A DNA stretch of 46,243 nucleotides from Hyphomicrobiales bacterium. GTDB lineage: Bacteria > Pseudomonadota > Alphaproteobacteria > Rhizobiales > Beijerinckiaceae. The notes under the pieces were generated by a model that was not told the origin of the DNA, did not search any database, and saw nothing but the letters and a program-made list of their open reading frames with translations. Location: NCBI GenBank assembly GCA_947454055.1, contig CANGIS010000020.1, positions 1 to 46,243 on the forward strand, read 5' to 3'. A program made the translations under genes and the position numbers. Positions 8,874 through 18,803 of the stretch are shown in pieces (the stretch's first letter is position 1; the number at the start of each line of letters is the position of its first letter).

Positions 8874-9276
8874 TTCAACACAGTATTCAATTGAAAAAAT
8901 TCATTTTTTTCACAAGCACAAGCTTGGCATTACCATTTTTGATGTCAATGCCAATGTTGTTTGTGCCTAATGTATTTCGCGGATTGCGAATTAATTTAAT
9001 TCGATATCGTCTCAATTGTGCCATTTTTCACTGGTCAATGGAGATGATGACAGGTTCCCTTCCGTCATGCCGATCCCCGGATGCGATGGCTCCGTGTTTC
9101 GACTTCCGCCGGTAATGCATCGACACGCGTTGCCATGTTTCTCGCCGGCCTGACGGCATTCCGGCAAATCCCCCAATCGGTATTTCATCATCGCGACGTC
9201 ATTGTGTGACGTGCGCAGCCATTTCTTTCCGCTTTGTCGGCACTTCTGCCGCTGGCGGGACACATGGAGCAATGCC
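8874..9276. other. 403-base intergenic stretch, AT-rich at its left end, several dyads
   Basis: No convincing gene is present. The left 140 bases are clearly more AT-rich than the surroundings and hold a two-part hairpin (8911-8918 with 8958-8965, 8924-8931 with 8947-8954) and a perfect dyad CGAATTAA-T-TTAATTCG at 8987-9003, directly followed by CGATATCG. Nearer the transglycosylase gene is ACGTCA-TTGTG-TGACGT (9196-9212). These look regulatory or like a small RNA locus, but I cannot assign a factor. Confidence 0.5.
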
Positions 9277-9714
9277 ATGCGCCTTCCGATTTATATTTTG
9301 GGTTTGTTATTATGCGTTTTGTTGTCGCCCTTGGTCCATGCCGATGTTCAGGCGATCGAGTCGATCGTTGACCGGAAGGCTGACGAAAACGGGGTACCTT
9401 CCTCGCTCGTCAAGGCGATCATTACGGTTGAAAGCGGGTGGCATAGCGCAGCACGCAATGGATCATCGATTGGCCTGATGCAGATTACGCCCGGCACAGC
9501 CCGCGCCCTCGGCTTTCGCGGGACGTTGAAAGAATTGTTCGACCCTGAAACCAACATCGGATTGGGTACACTCTACCTCGCGCAGGCCTACCGGTTGGCG
9601 GAGGGCGATCTGTGCGCCACCATTACGCGCTATCAGAGCGGCCTTGATGCCACCCGCGCCAATGGGGCCAATCGCGCCTATTGCAAAAAGTTGCAGGGGC
9701 TGCTGACACCGTAA
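9277..9714 (+). CDS. Small secreted lytic transglycosylase (SLT domain)
   Basis: 145 residues. The N terminus MRLPIYILGLLLCVLLSPLVHA is a signal peptide with cleavage likely after VHA. The rest is a compact goose-lysozyme-like SLT domain: VKAIITVESGW with the catalytic Glu, then SSIGLMQITPGTARALGF, then ETNIGLGTLYL and ITRYQSG. Such enzymes cleave the MurNAc-GlcNAc bond of peptidoglycan to give 1,6-anhydro ends. The start at 9277 is preferred over an upstream in-frame GTG/ATG because it gives the signal peptide at the N terminus and has GGAG 7 bases upstream. It has no extra domains, so it is near the minimum size for the fold. It lies just before rnpB and the division cluster. Confidence 0.9.
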   Translation: MRLPIYILGLLLCVLLSPLVHADVQAIESIVDRKADENGVPSSLVKAIITVESGWHSAARNGSSIGLMQITPGTARALGFRGTLKELFDPETNIGLGTLYLAQAYRLAEGDLCATITRYQSGLDATRANGANRAYCKKLQGLLTP

Positions 9715-9754
9715 ATCCTTGAACATTTGCTCGAATAGGCCTATCGCCTTGATC

Positions 9755-10142
9755 GTCAGTCGGTTGGACGGCCGCCGGTCGCAAGACGGGAGGAAAGTCC
9801 GGGCTCCATGGAGAAACGGTGCCGGATAACATCCGGCGGGGGCGACCCCAGGGAAAGTGCCACAGAAAGCTATACCGCCTTGCATTTCGGTGCAGGGTAA
9901 GGGTGAAAAGGTGCGGTAAGAGCGCACCGCGTGGCCGGTAACGGTCGCGGCAGGGAAAACCCCACCGGGAGCAAGACCGAATAGGGATGACACGAGGGCC
10001 AAAAGCCCTCAGGGCCGCTTCAGCCCCGTCGTCCGGGTTGGTTGCTTGAGATGGCTGGCAACAGTCGTCCTAGAGGAATGGTCGTCACGCAGGGGAGCAA
10101 TCCTCTGCCATACAGAACCCGGCTTACAGACCGACTGGCATT
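9755..10142 (+). ncRNA. rnpB: RNase P RNA (class A)
   Basis: The conserved 5' core GAGGAAAGTCCGGGC is at 9790-9804, the central CACAGAAA at about 9861-9868, and the 3' core ACAGAACCCGGCTTAC at 10112-10127. The ends pair as helix P1 (CAGTCGGT at 9757-9764 with ACCGACTG at 10130-10137). A T-rich run (TTTTTTGATTTTTTTT) follows directly and serves as terminator. The RNA is the catalytic subunit for tRNA 5' processing. Ends are given to within a few bases. Confidence 0.96.
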
Positions 10143-10197
10143 TTTTGATTTTTTTTGAGGCAAGGTTGCGGTCTATTTTGCAAATTTTGTCTTAATT

Positions 10198-10216
10198 TCA
10201 ACCAATTCTTAACCAT
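10198..10216 (+). promoter_or_regulatory. Possible CtrA box upstream of the dcw cluster
   Basis: TCAA-N7-TTAACCAT (10198-10216) differs by one base from the CtrA consensus TTAA-N7-TTAA and has the common TTAACCAT right half. It lies between rnpB and rsmH, where the cluster's main promoter should be. No other copy of the full consensus was noticed nearby. Short AT-rich sites occur by chance, so this is tentative. Confidence 0.3.
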
Positions 10217-10278
10217 GCTGGGGGCACGGTAGCCTAGCAAAATTTTGTAATTTTCCCGTGTCGCGATCAGTGCCCCTT

Positions 10279-11283
10279 ATGACCGTATCCTCCGTCCTTA
10301 GTCAGGTGAGTGCTGACGATTCCAGGCAGCGACATATCCCCGTTCTGCTGGAGGAAGTCGTTGCTGCGCTTGATCTTTCCGGCTCTGCTCGGGTGATTGA
10401 TGGCACCTTTGGTGCGGGTGGTTATACGCGGGCCTTGCTCGAGGGGGCGCCCGATTGCAGCCTAATGGCGATTGATCGCGATCCGGATGCGATTGCTGCG
10501 GGCGCCTCAATGGTGGCTGCCTTTGATGGTCGGTTGGCGCTGGTTCATGGACGTTTCGGCGATCTTGCCGGTTTGGCAGAAGAGAATGGCTTTGCGCCCG
10601 CCGATGCTGTCGTGCTCGATATTGGTGTTTCCTCGATGCAGATTGATGATCCGGCGCGGGGATTTTCCTTCCGATCCGATGGGCCGCTCGATATGCGCAT
10701 GGCGCAGTCGGGGGAAAGCGCGGCCGATCTCGTCAACACAATGGAAGAAGGTGGGTTGGCGGATCTTATCTATCGCTATGGCGAGGAGCGGCGTTCGCGC
10801 GCGGTGGCCAAGGCCATTGTTGCAGCGCGTCGGCAGGCGCCGATCACGACCACCAAGCAGTTGGCCGATTTGATTTCAACGGTGGTGCATTTGCCGCCCG
10901 ATGCCATTCATCCGGCAACCCGCACCTTTCAGGCGCTGCGCATTGCGGTGAATGACGAGTTGGGCGAGCTCGAGCGTGGCCTTGCGGCGGCGGAGGCTAT
11001 TTTGGCTCCCGGCGGCCGGTTGGCCGTCGTCACGTTCCATTCGCTGGAAGATCGCATCGTCAAGCAATTCATTACCGATCGATCAGGAGAAATGCCGGCG
11101 CCGTCGCGTCATATGCCATCGGCGCAACCGCGTGCGAAGACCTTTGTCAATTTGGCCCGCAAAGCGATTGTCGCCGGGCTTATCGAGACGCGGGCCAATC
11201 CACGTGCCCGCTCAGCCAAGCTCAGGGTGGCAGAGCGGACCCATGCGGCACCGGATCAATCGTCTCGTCGAGGGAGGGGCTGA
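10279..11283 (+). CDS. rsmH: 16S rRNA (cytosine1402-N4)-methyltransferase RsmH
   Basis: About 334 residues (MraW family). [10 protein letters not shown] near the N terminus is the family signature, [13 protein letters not shown] is the SAM motif I, and [14 protein letters not shown] near the C terminus is the conserved family block. RsmH adds the N4 methyl group at C1402 of 16S rRNA in the decoding site. The start is uncertain: GTG 10258 and ATG 10279 are in frame and neither has a clear ribosome binding site. I chose the ATG. It is the first gene of the division cluster here; the usual preceding mraZ is missing. A good ribosome binding site for ftsL lies inside its last codons. Confidence 0.95.
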   Translation: MTVSSVLSQVSADDSRQRHIPVLLEEVVAALDLSGSARVIDGTFGAGGYTRALLEGAPDCSLMAIDRDPDAIAAGASMVAAFDGRLALVHGRFGDLAGLAEENGFAPADAVVLDIGVSSMQIDDPARGFSFRSDGPLDMRMAQSGESAADLVNTMEEGGLADLIYRYGEERRSRAVAKAIVAARRQAPITTTKQLADLISTVVHLPPDAIHPATRTFQALRIAVNDELGELERGLAAAEAILAPGGRLAVVTFHSLEDRIVKQFITDRSGEMPAPSRHMPSAQPRAKTFVNLARKAIVAGLIETRANPRARSAKLRVAERTHAAPDQSSRRGRG

Positions 11284-11284
11284 C

Positions 11285-11659
11285 ATGCCACGCATTTTTC
11301 ATGCCTTTGCGATCGTGCTGCTGATCGGCTCCGCGGTCTATGTGTACAAGGTCAAATACGACACCATGGCGCTGACCTCGGAGGTGGCGCGCTTGAACAA
11401 GCTGATTGCCGCCGAACAGGATCGTATCGCGTTCTTGAAAGCCGAATGGCAGGGTTTGAACCGTCCGGACCGGTTGCAGAAAATTTCCGATGCCAATGCC
11501 GATCTCGTGCCGATTGGTACGCAGCAGATCGTTCGGTGGCAGGATGTGCCAGATCGTCCATCCGATGTGGATATGATCGGCGACAAGCTGTCGACGCTGG
11601 GGCTTGTGGAGCCTGTTGCTTCCGTCAATCCGTCAAAATCTGTGGCCCGGAAGCAGTAA
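11285..11659 (+). CDS. ftsL: Cell division protein FtsL
   Basis: 124 residues. A single transmembrane helix (about residues 4-21) is followed by a heptad-rich coiled coil (VARLNKLIAAEQDRIAFLKAEW) and a short periplasmic tail: the bitopic FtsL/LexB layout. FtsL forms a trimeric complex with FtsB and FtsQ that activates FtsWI septal synthesis. The sequence is poorly conserved, so the call rests on topology and on position between rsmH and ftsI. The ATG is two bases after the rsmH stop, and GGGAGGGG is just upstream. An open frame extends much further upstream through rsmH in the +2 frame but is not coding. Confidence 0.9.
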   Translation: MPRIFHAFAIVLLIGSAVYVYKVKYDTMALTSEVARLNKLIAAEQDRIAFLKAEWQGLNRPDRLQKISDANADLVPIGTQQIVRWQDVPDRPSDVDMIGDKLSTLGLVEPVASVNPSKSVARKQ

Positions 11660-11665
11660 GCGCGA

Positions 11666-13456
11666 ATGGCCCGATCCTTTCCTCCGGAAGACCCTTTGCT
11701 TCATGGCGCGTCGCGTGACGCCAAGCCATCGGGCAAAAAACGGCGTTCCCTTTGGTCGCGGCTTTTCTTGACGCTTTTCAGCATGCGGCTCGATAAAAGC
11801 GGGCACCGGCTTTATGTTGCCATGCTTGCCTTCATGGTAGTTTTCGGGGCGATCTCCTGGAAGCTTGCGACGCTGGCAAATCTGCCCGACGAGGCTTCGA
11901 CGAAAATCTTTCAACCGGATCAAATTGCCAAAGCACGGCCCGATATTGTCGATCGCAACGGGATTGTTTTGGCAACCGATCTCAAGACCGACTCGGTCTA
12001 TGCCGAACCGCGCCGGCTGATCGACAAGGACGAGGCGGTCGAGCTGATCACCGCCGTTTTGCCCGATGTCGATGCGCGCGAATTGCGTGAGAAATTCACC
12101 AAGAAAAAAGGCTTTGTCTGGATCAAGCGCCGGATATCGCCGAAGGAAAGAGAAGAAATCTTCCGTCTTGGGCTTCCGGGTATTGGCTTTGCTCCGGAGA
12201 GCAAGCGCATCTATCCGAATGGCACGGCTGCGGCCCATATCTTGGGGGGAGCAGGCGTCGATAATAACGGCATTGCCGGTATCGAAAAATATATTGACGG
12301 GCAGGGGCTTTCCGATCTTGCAGGCGCTGGTCTTGCCGCCCAACCTGCCGATCTGACACCCGTCAAGCTGACGCTCGATCTGCGCGTGCAACATGCGCTG
12401 CGCGACGAGCTGATGAAGGGCATGGACAAATATAAAGCCAAAGCCGTTGGCGGCATGGTGATTGATGTCACGACGGGCGAGGTGATCGCGCTTGCCTCGC
12501 TACCCGATTTTGATCCGAACATACCAGGCGATGCGCTCGATCCCGACAAAATCAATCGCGTTATTGTCGGTACCTATGAAATGGGCTCGACCTTCAAGGC
12601 GCTCACGCTCGCTATGGCGCTCGACTCGGGCAAGGAAACGATCAATTCGCAGCTCGATGCGCGCAGCGATCTGCGTTACGGCAAATATACGATCGGTGAT
12701 TTCCATCCCACGCATCGTATTTTGACGGTGCCGGAAGTGTTTATTCACTCCTCCAATATCGGCACAGCCAAAATGGCATTGGCGGTGGGCGTGGATGGCC
12801 ACAAGGCCTTCTTGAAAAAGATGGGTCAATTGGACCGGCTCCATACCGAATTGCCGGAAAGTGCCGAACCACAGGTGCCAAAATATTGGAGTGAACTGAC
12901 CACCGTGACGGTTGCTTACGGGCATGGTCTCGCCGTTGCCCCTATTCAGGCGGTAATGGCGGTCTGTGCGCTCGTGAATGGTGGCAATATGATGCCGCCA
13001 ACCTTTCTGCCGCGCAGTCAGGAACAAGCGGATGCGATGTCTGTCAAAGTCATCAAGCCTGAAACCAGCGAGGCGATGCGGTATTTGATGCGGCTCAACG
13101 CCGCCAACAAGCTTGGCACCGCGGGCAAGGCCGATATTGACGGCTATTTTGTCGGCGGCAAAACGGGCACCGCGAACAAGAATTTCCACGGCCATTATGA
13201 TGCCTCGAAGGTGTTTACGACCTTCATGGCGATCGCGCCCGCCGACAAGCCGAAATACCTCTTCATGACCATCATGGATGAACCGCAAGCCGTGCAGGGA
13301 ACCTTCGGTTTTCAGACCGCAGGATGGAATGCTGGGCCTGTAACCGGCGCCGTTATCGAGCGCACGGCCGCGTTTCTCGATATGCCAAAGCGGTTTGATC
13401 CACCTGCCGCGCCGTTTCCAACCATGGTCAAGCTCGGCGCGTGGGGGACGAAATGA
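11666..13456 (+). CDS. ftsI: Penicillin-binding protein 3, septal transpeptidase FtsI
   Basis: A 596-residue class B PBP. A cytoplasmic basic start and one transmembrane helix (about residues 47-70) precede the pedestal domain. The transpeptidase domain follows with the active Ser in EMGSTFKAL (about residue 310), the SSN triad in HSSNIGTAK and the KTG box in VGGKTGTANK. It cross-links septal peptidoglycan together with the glycosyltransferase FtsW, encoded downstream. The start is six bases after the ftsL stop. Its stop overlaps the murE start as ATGA. Confidence 0.97.
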   Translation: MARSFPPEDPLLHGASRDAKPSGKKRRSLWSRLFLTLFSMRLDKSGHRLYVAMLAFMVVFGAISWKLATLANLPDEASTKIFQPDQIAKARPDIVDRNGIVLATDLKTDSVYAEPRRLIDKDEAVELITAVLPDVDARELREKFTKKKGFVWIKRRISPKEREEIFRLGLPGIGFAPESKRIYPNGTAAAHILGGAGVDNNGIAGIEKYIDGQGLSDLAGAGLAAQPADLTPVKLTLDLRVQHALRDELMKGMDKYKAKAVGGMVIDVTTGEVIALASLPDFDPNIPGDALDPDKINRVIVGTYEMGSTFKALTLAMALDSGKETINSQLDARSDLRYGKYTIGDFHPTHRILTVPEVFIHSSNIGTAKMALAVGVDGHKAFLKKMGQLDRLHTELPESAEPQVPKYWSELTTVTVAYGHGLAVAPIQAVMAVCALVNGGNMMPPTFLPRSQEQADAMSVKVIKPETSEAMRYLMRLNAANKLGTAGKADIDGYFVGGKTGTANKNFHGHYDASKVFTTFMAIAPADKPKYLFMTIMDEPQAVQGTFGFQTAGWNAGPVTGAVIERTAAFLDMPKRFDPPAAPFPTMVKLGAWGTK

Positions 13457-14898
13457 AGCTGCGTGATCTTTTCCCCTCCGTACCCGCCGGCCAAAGCGCG
13501 TTGGAAGTAACGGGCCTCACCGCCGATAGCCGTCTGGTTCTTCCCGGCTTTGTCTTTTTCGCGGTGAGCGGGGTGATGCAGAATGGCGCCGCCTTTATCC
13601 ATGACGCCCTTAAAGCGGGTGCCATTGCTATTGTGCATGAAGCCGATGTGACCTTCACGTCGGACGCTTCGGTTGCTGGGATCGTTGTCGACGATGTCCG
13701 CCGCGCATTGGCCCTGACCGCGGCACGTTTTTATCCAAGTCAACCCGATACCATTGTTGCGGTGACGGGCACGGCGGGAAAGACATCGGTGGCTGATTTT
13801 ACGCGGCAAATTTTTGCATCATGCGGCAGGCAGGCAGCAAGCCTCGGCACGATCGGGGTGGTAAGGTCGGATGGCATTTCTTACGGCGCCCTGACAACGC
13901 CAGATCCCGTCACCCTGCATGCGACGTTGGCGACCCTTGCCGCCGAGGGGATCACCCATCTGGCCATGGAAGCCTCCTCGCACGGGATTGACCAGCGCCG
14001 GCTGGATGGCGTGCGGTTAAAGGCGGCCGCGTTTACAAATCTCGGCCATGACCACCTTGATTATCATGGCACGCGCGAGGTCTATCTTGCGGCCAAACTC
14101 CGGCTGTTTGATGCCCTTTTGCCTCAGGACGGCGTGGCCGTTGTCAATGCCGATGCGCCCGAAAGCAACGCTGTGATCAAGACGGCCGAGCAACGGGGTA
14201 TTCAGGTCTTATCGGTCGGCTCGAAGGGGCGGGATCTGCGCCTTGTTGACGTCTCGCGTCACGGCTTTGACCAGCATCTCTCCCTCGTATGGCAGGGGAA
14301 AGCCTATCGTGTAACCCTTCCGCTTGCCGGTGAATTTCAGGCCACCAATGCACTGGTCGCAGCAGGCCTTGCTTTGGCGGTTGGTGAACAGCCGGAACAG
14401 GTATTTGCGGCGCTTGGAAGTCTGCACGGGGTAAAGGGGCGGCTTGAACGGGTAGCGACCCATAAGGGCGGGCTGATCCTGGTCGATTATGCGCATAAGC
14501 CGGAAGCTCTGGAACAGGCGCTTGAAGCCCTTCGTCCTTTTGCTACGGGCAAGCTGACCTGCATCTTTGGCTGCGGGGGCGATCGGGATCGCGCCAAACG
14601 AGCGGTAATGGGCGCTATTGCCCATCAGAGGGCGGACCGGGTCATCGTAACGGACGACAATCCGCGCTCGGAAGATCCGGCTTCGATCCGGCAATCGATT
14701 CTTGCGGCGTGCCCGGGGGCAAGCGACATTGGCGACCGATTCGAGGCGATCCAAGCGGGTATCGCTATAATGGGTGCGGGGGATGTCGTGCTGATTGCAG
14801 GCAAGGGTCATGAGACGGGTCAGATTTTCGCCGATCACACGATGCCGTTTTCCGATCACGAGGCCGTCAAGACCATCCTTGCCGAGGTGAAGCCATGA
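13453..14898 (+). CDS. murE: UDP-MurNAc-tripeptide synthetase (meso-diaminopimelate adding)
   Basis: About 481 residues. The Mur ligase ATP loop is VTGTAGKTSVADF, and the C-terminal motif DDNPRSEDP contains DNPR, the mark of MurE enzymes that add meso-diaminopimelate rather than lysine to UDP-MurNAc-L-Ala-D-Glu. Further conserved parts are the TTPDP block and NLGHDHLDYHGT. ATG 13453 overlaps the ftsI stop and has GGGGG just upstream; an in-frame GTG four codons earlier is less likely. Cytoplasmic, fourth gene of the cluster. Confidence 0.97.
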   Translation: MKLRDLFPSVPAGQSALEVTGLTADSRLVLPGFVFFAVSGVMQNGAAFIHDALKAGAIAIVHEADVTFTSDASVAGIVVDDVRRALALTAARFYPSQPDTIVAVTGTAGKTSVADFTRQIFASCGRQAASLGTIGVVRSDGISYGALTTPDPVTLHATLATLAAEGITHLAMEASSHGIDQRRLDGVRLKAAAFTNLGHDHLDYHGTREVYLAAKLRLFDALLPQDGVAVVNADAPESNAVIKTAEQRGIQVLSVGSKGRDLRLVDVSRHGFDQHLSLVWQGKAYRVTLPLAGEFQATNALVAAGLALAVGEQPEQVFAALGSLHGVKGRLERVATHKGGLILVDYAHKPEALEQALEALRPFATGKLTCIFGCGGDRDRAKRAVMGAIAHQRADRVIVTDDNPRSEDPASIRQSILAACPGASDIGDRFEAIQAGIAIMGAGDVVLIAGKGHETGQIFADHTMPFSDHEAVKTILAEVKP

Positions 14899-16310
14899 GC
14901 GCGCCATTGTGGACCGCGGATGCCTTGTTGGTGGCGACGCAAGGGCAAAGGCATGGCGAGATTGCCGCTGTGTCCGGCGTGTCGATCGACACCCGCACGC
15001 TTCAGAAGGGCGATTTGTTTGTAGCCCTTGAAGGCGACAGCCGTGATGGTCACGAATTCATCCGTATGGCGTTTGAAAAAGGGGCATCGGCGGCGCTTGT
15101 GGCCACCGGCCGCGCCGCGGAATTTGCCGATGCCGGCCCTCTGCTTGCCGTGCCCGATGTGCTGGAGGGACTGCGCCAGATCGGTCGTGCGGCTCGGGCG
15201 CGCTCAAAAGCGCGTATTGCGGCCGTCACAGGTTCGGTCGGCAAAACCGGTTCCAAGGAAGCCATCCGAACCGTGTTGTCGATGCAGGCTGAAACCCATG
15301 CCTCGGTTGCCTCGTATAACAATCATTTCGGCGTGCCGCTGACGCTGGCGCGGATGCCGCAAAGCGCCCGCTTCGGCGTGTTTGAAGTCGGCATGAATCA
15401 CGCAGGCGAAATCGAGCCGTTATCGCGCATGGTGCAGCCGCATGTCGCTTTGATTACCACGGTCGAGGCCGTGCATCTCGAGTTTTTTGCTTCGGTGGAA
15501 GCCATTGCCGATGCCAAGGCTGAAATTTTTGCGGGTCTGTTGCCCGATGGTGTTGCCGTCATCAACCGCGACAACCCCCATTTCGAACGATTGAACGCGG
15601 CAGCCCGTGCCTCAAACGCTGGCAGGGTCGTCACCTTCGGAGCGCATCATGCCTCCGATATTCGCCTTGTCGATTGTGCTTTGATGCCCGAAGGCTCGGA
15701 TGTCACGGTTGATTTTCTCGGTCGCCGTCTGGTCTATCGGCTCGGCAGTCCGGGTCGGCACAATGCGATGAATAGTCTCGGTCTTCTGGGGGTCGTCGAG
15801 GCGCTCGGTGCGAATGTTGATGCCGCCTCTAAGGCGCTGATCGAGGTGAGGCCACCCGCGGGGCGCGGTGCCCGCTTGCATCTGGGTGAAGAAGGCCAAG
15901 AGATCACGGTGCTCGATGAAAGTTACAATGCCAATCCTGCCGCGGTAAGGGCGGCATTGTCGATCCTGTCGGCAACACCCGTCGGCAAAGGCGGACGCCG
16001 TATTGCCGTGCTGGGCGATATGCGTGAATTGGGCGAACAATCGGCAGCCCTGCATGCCGGACTTGCGCCTGATCTTGCGCCCAACAAGGTTGATCTTCTG
16101 CTAGCCTGCGGACCCTATATGAAGGCGCTGTGGAACGATGTTCCGGCCGCCTTGCGCGGTTCGTATGCGGCCGACTCATCGGCCCTTGAAACAATGTTGC
16201 TGGAGACCGTTCGTCCCGGCGACACCATCATGATCAAAGGATCACTCGGCAGCCGCATGGGGCCGCTTGTTACGGCCTTAAAAGCCCGTTTTGCCAAAGG
16301 AAATGCTTAA
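14895..16310 (+). CDS. murF: UDP-MurNAc-tripeptide D-alanyl-D-alanine ligase
   Basis: A 471-residue Mur ligase. [19 protein letters not shown] near the N terminus is the MurF/MurE-type UDP-binding part, [14 protein letters not shown] is the ATP loop, [17 protein letters not shown] is the central family motif, and [15 protein letters not shown] follows in the C-terminal domain. It adds D-Ala-D-Ala, the product of Ddl, to complete the pentapeptide. The start overlaps the murE stop by four bases, and GAGGTG is upstream. Its TAA overlaps the mraY ATG by one base. Confidence 0.97.
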   Translation: MSAPLWTADALLVATQGQRHGEIAAVSGVSIDTRTLQKGDLFVALEGDSRDGHEFIRMAFEKGASAALVATGRAAEFADAGPLLAVPDVLEGLRQIGRAARARSKARIAAVTGSVGKTGSKEAIRTVLSMQAETHASVASYNNHFGVPLTLARMPQSARFGVFEVGMNHAGEIEPLSRMVQPHVALITTVEAVHLEFFASVEAIADAKAEIFAGLLPDGVAVINRDNPHFERLNAAARASNAGRVVTFGAHHASDIRLVDCALMPEGSDVTVDFLGRRLVYRLGSPGRHNAMNSLGLLGVVEALGANVDAASKALIEVRPPAGRGARLHLGEEGQEITVLDESYNANPAAVRAALSILSATPVGKGGRRIAVLGDMRELGEQSAALHAGLAPDLAPNKVDLLLACGPYMKALWNDVPAALRGSYAADSSALETMLLETVRPGDTIMIKGSLGSRMGPLVTALKARFAKGNA

Positions 16311-17395
16311 TGCTTACGATGCTTGCCGAATATAGCGGCTATATCAGCTTCCTCAATGTGTTCCGCTATATTACCTTCCGCACGGTGGGCGCGACGGTGA
16401 CATCGCTGTTTTTCGTGTTCTTTTTTGGCCCCTCGATCATTGCGGGATTACGCGTTCGCCAAGGCAAGGGCCAGCCGATCCGCGAGGACGGGCCGCAATC
16501 GCATTTGTTGACGAAAAAAGGCACGCCGACCATGGGTGGGCTGATGATTTTGTCGGGTGTGCTGGTCGCAACGCTGTTGTGGTGCAATCCGCGCAATCCC
16601 TATATCTGGGTCGTGCTCGGCGTGACCGTTAGTTTCGGTGCGATCGGCTTTTATGATGATTATTTGAAGGTCACAAAGCAGACCCATGCGGGGCTTTCCG
16701 GCCGGATGCGTCTGTTGATCGAAGCTGCCATCGGCCTTGTGGCCTGCTACATTATGTCCTCGCTGGGGACGGGCAAATTATCAACCGCGCTCACAGTGCC
16801 CTTCTTCAAGGATATTATTTTCGATCTCGGTTTTTTCTTTCTGGCGTTTGGCGCGTTTATTATTGTGGCCGCAGGGAATGCGGTGAACCTTACCGATGGT
16901 CTGGATGGTTTGGCGATCGTTCCGGTGATGATTGCGGCGGCCACGTTCGGCATTATCGCCTATCTCGCGGGTAATGCGATTTTTGCCAATTATCTGCAAA
17001 TCCATTTCACCCAGGGCACGGGTGAATTGGCGGTCGTGTGCGGCGCGTTGATTGGTGCCGGCTTGGGCTTTTTGTGGTTCAACGCACCGCCCGCGCAAAT
17101 CTTTATGGGCGATACCGGTTCCTTGGCATTGGGCGGGTTGCTGGGCACCATTGCGGTCGCCACCAAACATGAAATCGTGCTCGGTATTGTCGGTGGCCTG
17201 TTCGTGATCGAGGCGGTTTCGGTCATCATTCAGGTGGCGTCCTTCAAACTGACGGGGAAGCGCATTTTCCTGATGGCGCCCATTCACCACCATTTCGAAA
17301 AGCTTGGCTGGAAAGAGCCGCAGATTGTGATCCGCTTCTGGATCATCTCCGTCATTCTGGCTCTTATCGGGCTCTCAACCCTGAAGTTGAGGTAA
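16310..17395 (+). CDS. mraY: Phospho-MurNAc-pentapeptide transferase MraY
   Basis: A 361-residue polytopic membrane protein (E. coli 360) with about ten helices. Typical segments are KKGTPTMGG in the first loop, GFYDDYLKV with the Asp pair of the catalytic site, [25 protein letters not shown] and the loop [12 protein letters not shown]. It transfers phospho-MurNAc-pentapeptide to undecaprenyl phosphate, giving lipid I. AAGGA lies eight bases before the ATG, within the end of murF. Confidence 0.97.
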   Translation: MLTMLAEYSGYISFLNVFRYITFRTVGATVTSLFFVFFFGPSIIAGLRVRQGKGQPIREDGPQSHLLTKKGTPTMGGLMILSGVLVATLLWCNPRNPYIWVVLGVTVSFGAIGFYDDYLKVTKQTHAGLSGRMRLLIEAAIGLVACYIMSSLGTGKLSTALTVPFFKDIIFDLGFFFLAFGAFIIVAAGNAVNLTDGLDGLAIVPVMIAAATFGIIAYLAGNAIFANYLQIHFTQGTGELAVVCGALIGAGLGFLWFNAPPAQIFMGDTGSLALGGLLGTIAVATKHEIVLGIVGGLFVIEAVSVIIQVASFKLTGKRIFLMAPIHHHFEKLGWKEPQIVIRFWIISVILALIGLSTLKLR

Positions 17396-17399
17396 CATC

Positions 17400-18800
17400 A
17401 TGACGCCTGTTACGACGTTTGCAGGAAAGCGCGTTGCGGTGTTCGGGCTTGGGGGCTCGGGCATTGTAACCGCACGTGCGTTGTTGGCGGGCGGTGCCTT
17501 AGTGGCGGCATGGGACGATCAGGAGGCTTCGCGGGCGGCGGCACGGGAAGCGGGCGTGCCTGTGGTTGATCTCGCCCAGTCGGACTTTAAGGGCTTTGTC
17601 GCGCTGGTACTTTCCCCCGGCGTGCCGTTAACGCATCCCGAGCCGCATTGGACGGTGGCCAAGGCCCATGCGGCGGGCCTTGAAGTGATTGGCGATATCG
17701 AATTGTTTTGCCGGCAACGCGCGGCGAATGTCCCTTTGGCTCCGTTCGTGGCCATTACCGGCACCAATGGCAAATCGACTTCGACGGCCCTTATCGCCCA
17801 TCTGCTGAAGGTCGCGGGGCGCGAAGTCGCGTTAGGGGGCAATATCGGCACGGCGATCCTCGATCTTGCCCCCCCGTCGCTCGATCGCGTGCATGTGATC
17901 GAATGTTCCAGCTACCAGATTGATCTGTCGCCCTCGCTTCATCCCACCATCGGCGTGATGCTGAATCTGACCCCCGATCATCTCGATCGCCATGGGGATA
18001 TGGCGCATTATGGCGCTGTGAAGGAACGGCTTGTGGCCGCAGCCGATACGGCGATCGTGGGCGTGGATGATGCGTGGTGCGCGGCCATGGCGGACCGGCG
18101 TGAGGCGAGCAAAAAGACGCTTGTTCGTGTCTCGGTCGATTATGTGCCTGAGACGGGAATTTACCGCGACGGAACCGAAATTGTATGGATATGCCTTGGG
18201 GAACGGCGTGGTGTGGCCGACTTTTCGGGGATCGCTACGCTTCGCGGCGTTCACAACGCGCAAAATGCGGCGGCGGCGATTGCGGCGGTCTCCGCTTTGG
18301 GCGTTTCCGATGAGATGATCCGTCAGGGGTTGGCGAGCTTCCCGGGTCTGGCCCATCGCCTCGAAGTCGTTGGCCATATCGGCCGCGCGCTGGTGATCAA
18401 CGATACGAAAGCCACCAATGCCGATGCTACAGGTAAGGCGCTTGCCTCCTTTCCCGATGGCGTATTCTGGATTGCCGGCGGCCGCCCGAAAGAAGGCGGC
18501 ATTGCCTCGCTAGCGCCGTTTTTTGAGCGTATCGAAAAAGCCTATCTGATTGGCGAGGCCGCCGAGGACTTTGCCGCGACGTTGGAAGGGCAGGTCGCTT
18601 ATTCGGTCTGCGGCACCTTGGAAAAAGCGCTGGGAATGGCGGTGATCGACGCACAGACCTCGAAGGCCATTGAGCCGGTTATTGTGCTCTCGCCGGCATG
18701 CGCTTCTTTCGACCAATTCAAGAATTTTGAAGTCCGCGGGGAATATTTCCGCTCGCTAGCGTCCGCATTTTTGGGCTTTGTGCCCTTTGCCAAAGGATAG
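17400..18800 (+). CDS. murD: UDP-MurNAc-L-alanine:D-glutamate ligase
   Basis: A 466-residue Mur ligase with an N-terminal Rossmann-like domain ([17 protein letters not shown]), the ATP loop [14 protein letters not shown], the [11 protein letters not shown] block and [11 protein letters not shown]. The C-terminal domain has [11 protein letters not shown] and [11 protein letters not shown], which are specific to MurD. It adds D-glutamate to UDP-MurNAc-L-Ala. The ribosome binding site GAGGT overlaps the mraY stop. The gene order mraY-murD-ftsW is standard. Confidence 0.97.
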   Translation: MTPVTTFAGKRVAVFGLGGSGIVTARALLAGGALVAAWDDQEASRAAAREAGVPVVDLAQSDFKGFVALVLSPGVPLTHPEPHWTVAKAHAAGLEVIGDIELFCRQRAANVPLAPFVAITGTNGKSTSTALIAHLLKVAGREVALGGNIGTAILDLAPPSLDRVHVIECSSYQIDLSPSLHPTIGVMLNLTPDHLDRHGDMAHYGAVKERLVAAADTAIVGVDDAWCAAMADRREASKKTLVRVSVDYVPETGIYRDGTEIVWICLGERRGVADFSGIATLRGVHNAQNAAAAIAAVSALGVSDEMIRQGLASFPGLAHRLEVVGHIGRALVINDTKATNADATGKALASFPDGVFWIAGGRPKEGGIASLAPFFERIEKAYLIGEAAEDFAATLEGQVAYSVCGTLEKALGMAVIDAQTSKAIEPVIVLSPACASFDQFKNFEVRGEYFRSLASAFLGFVPFAKG

Positions 18801-18803
18801 GCG

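Noticed and set aside
8891-9115. Possible 74-residue gene with TTG start
   Set aside because: No ribosome binding site, mixed composition, and the protein loses any pattern after the first 25 residues.
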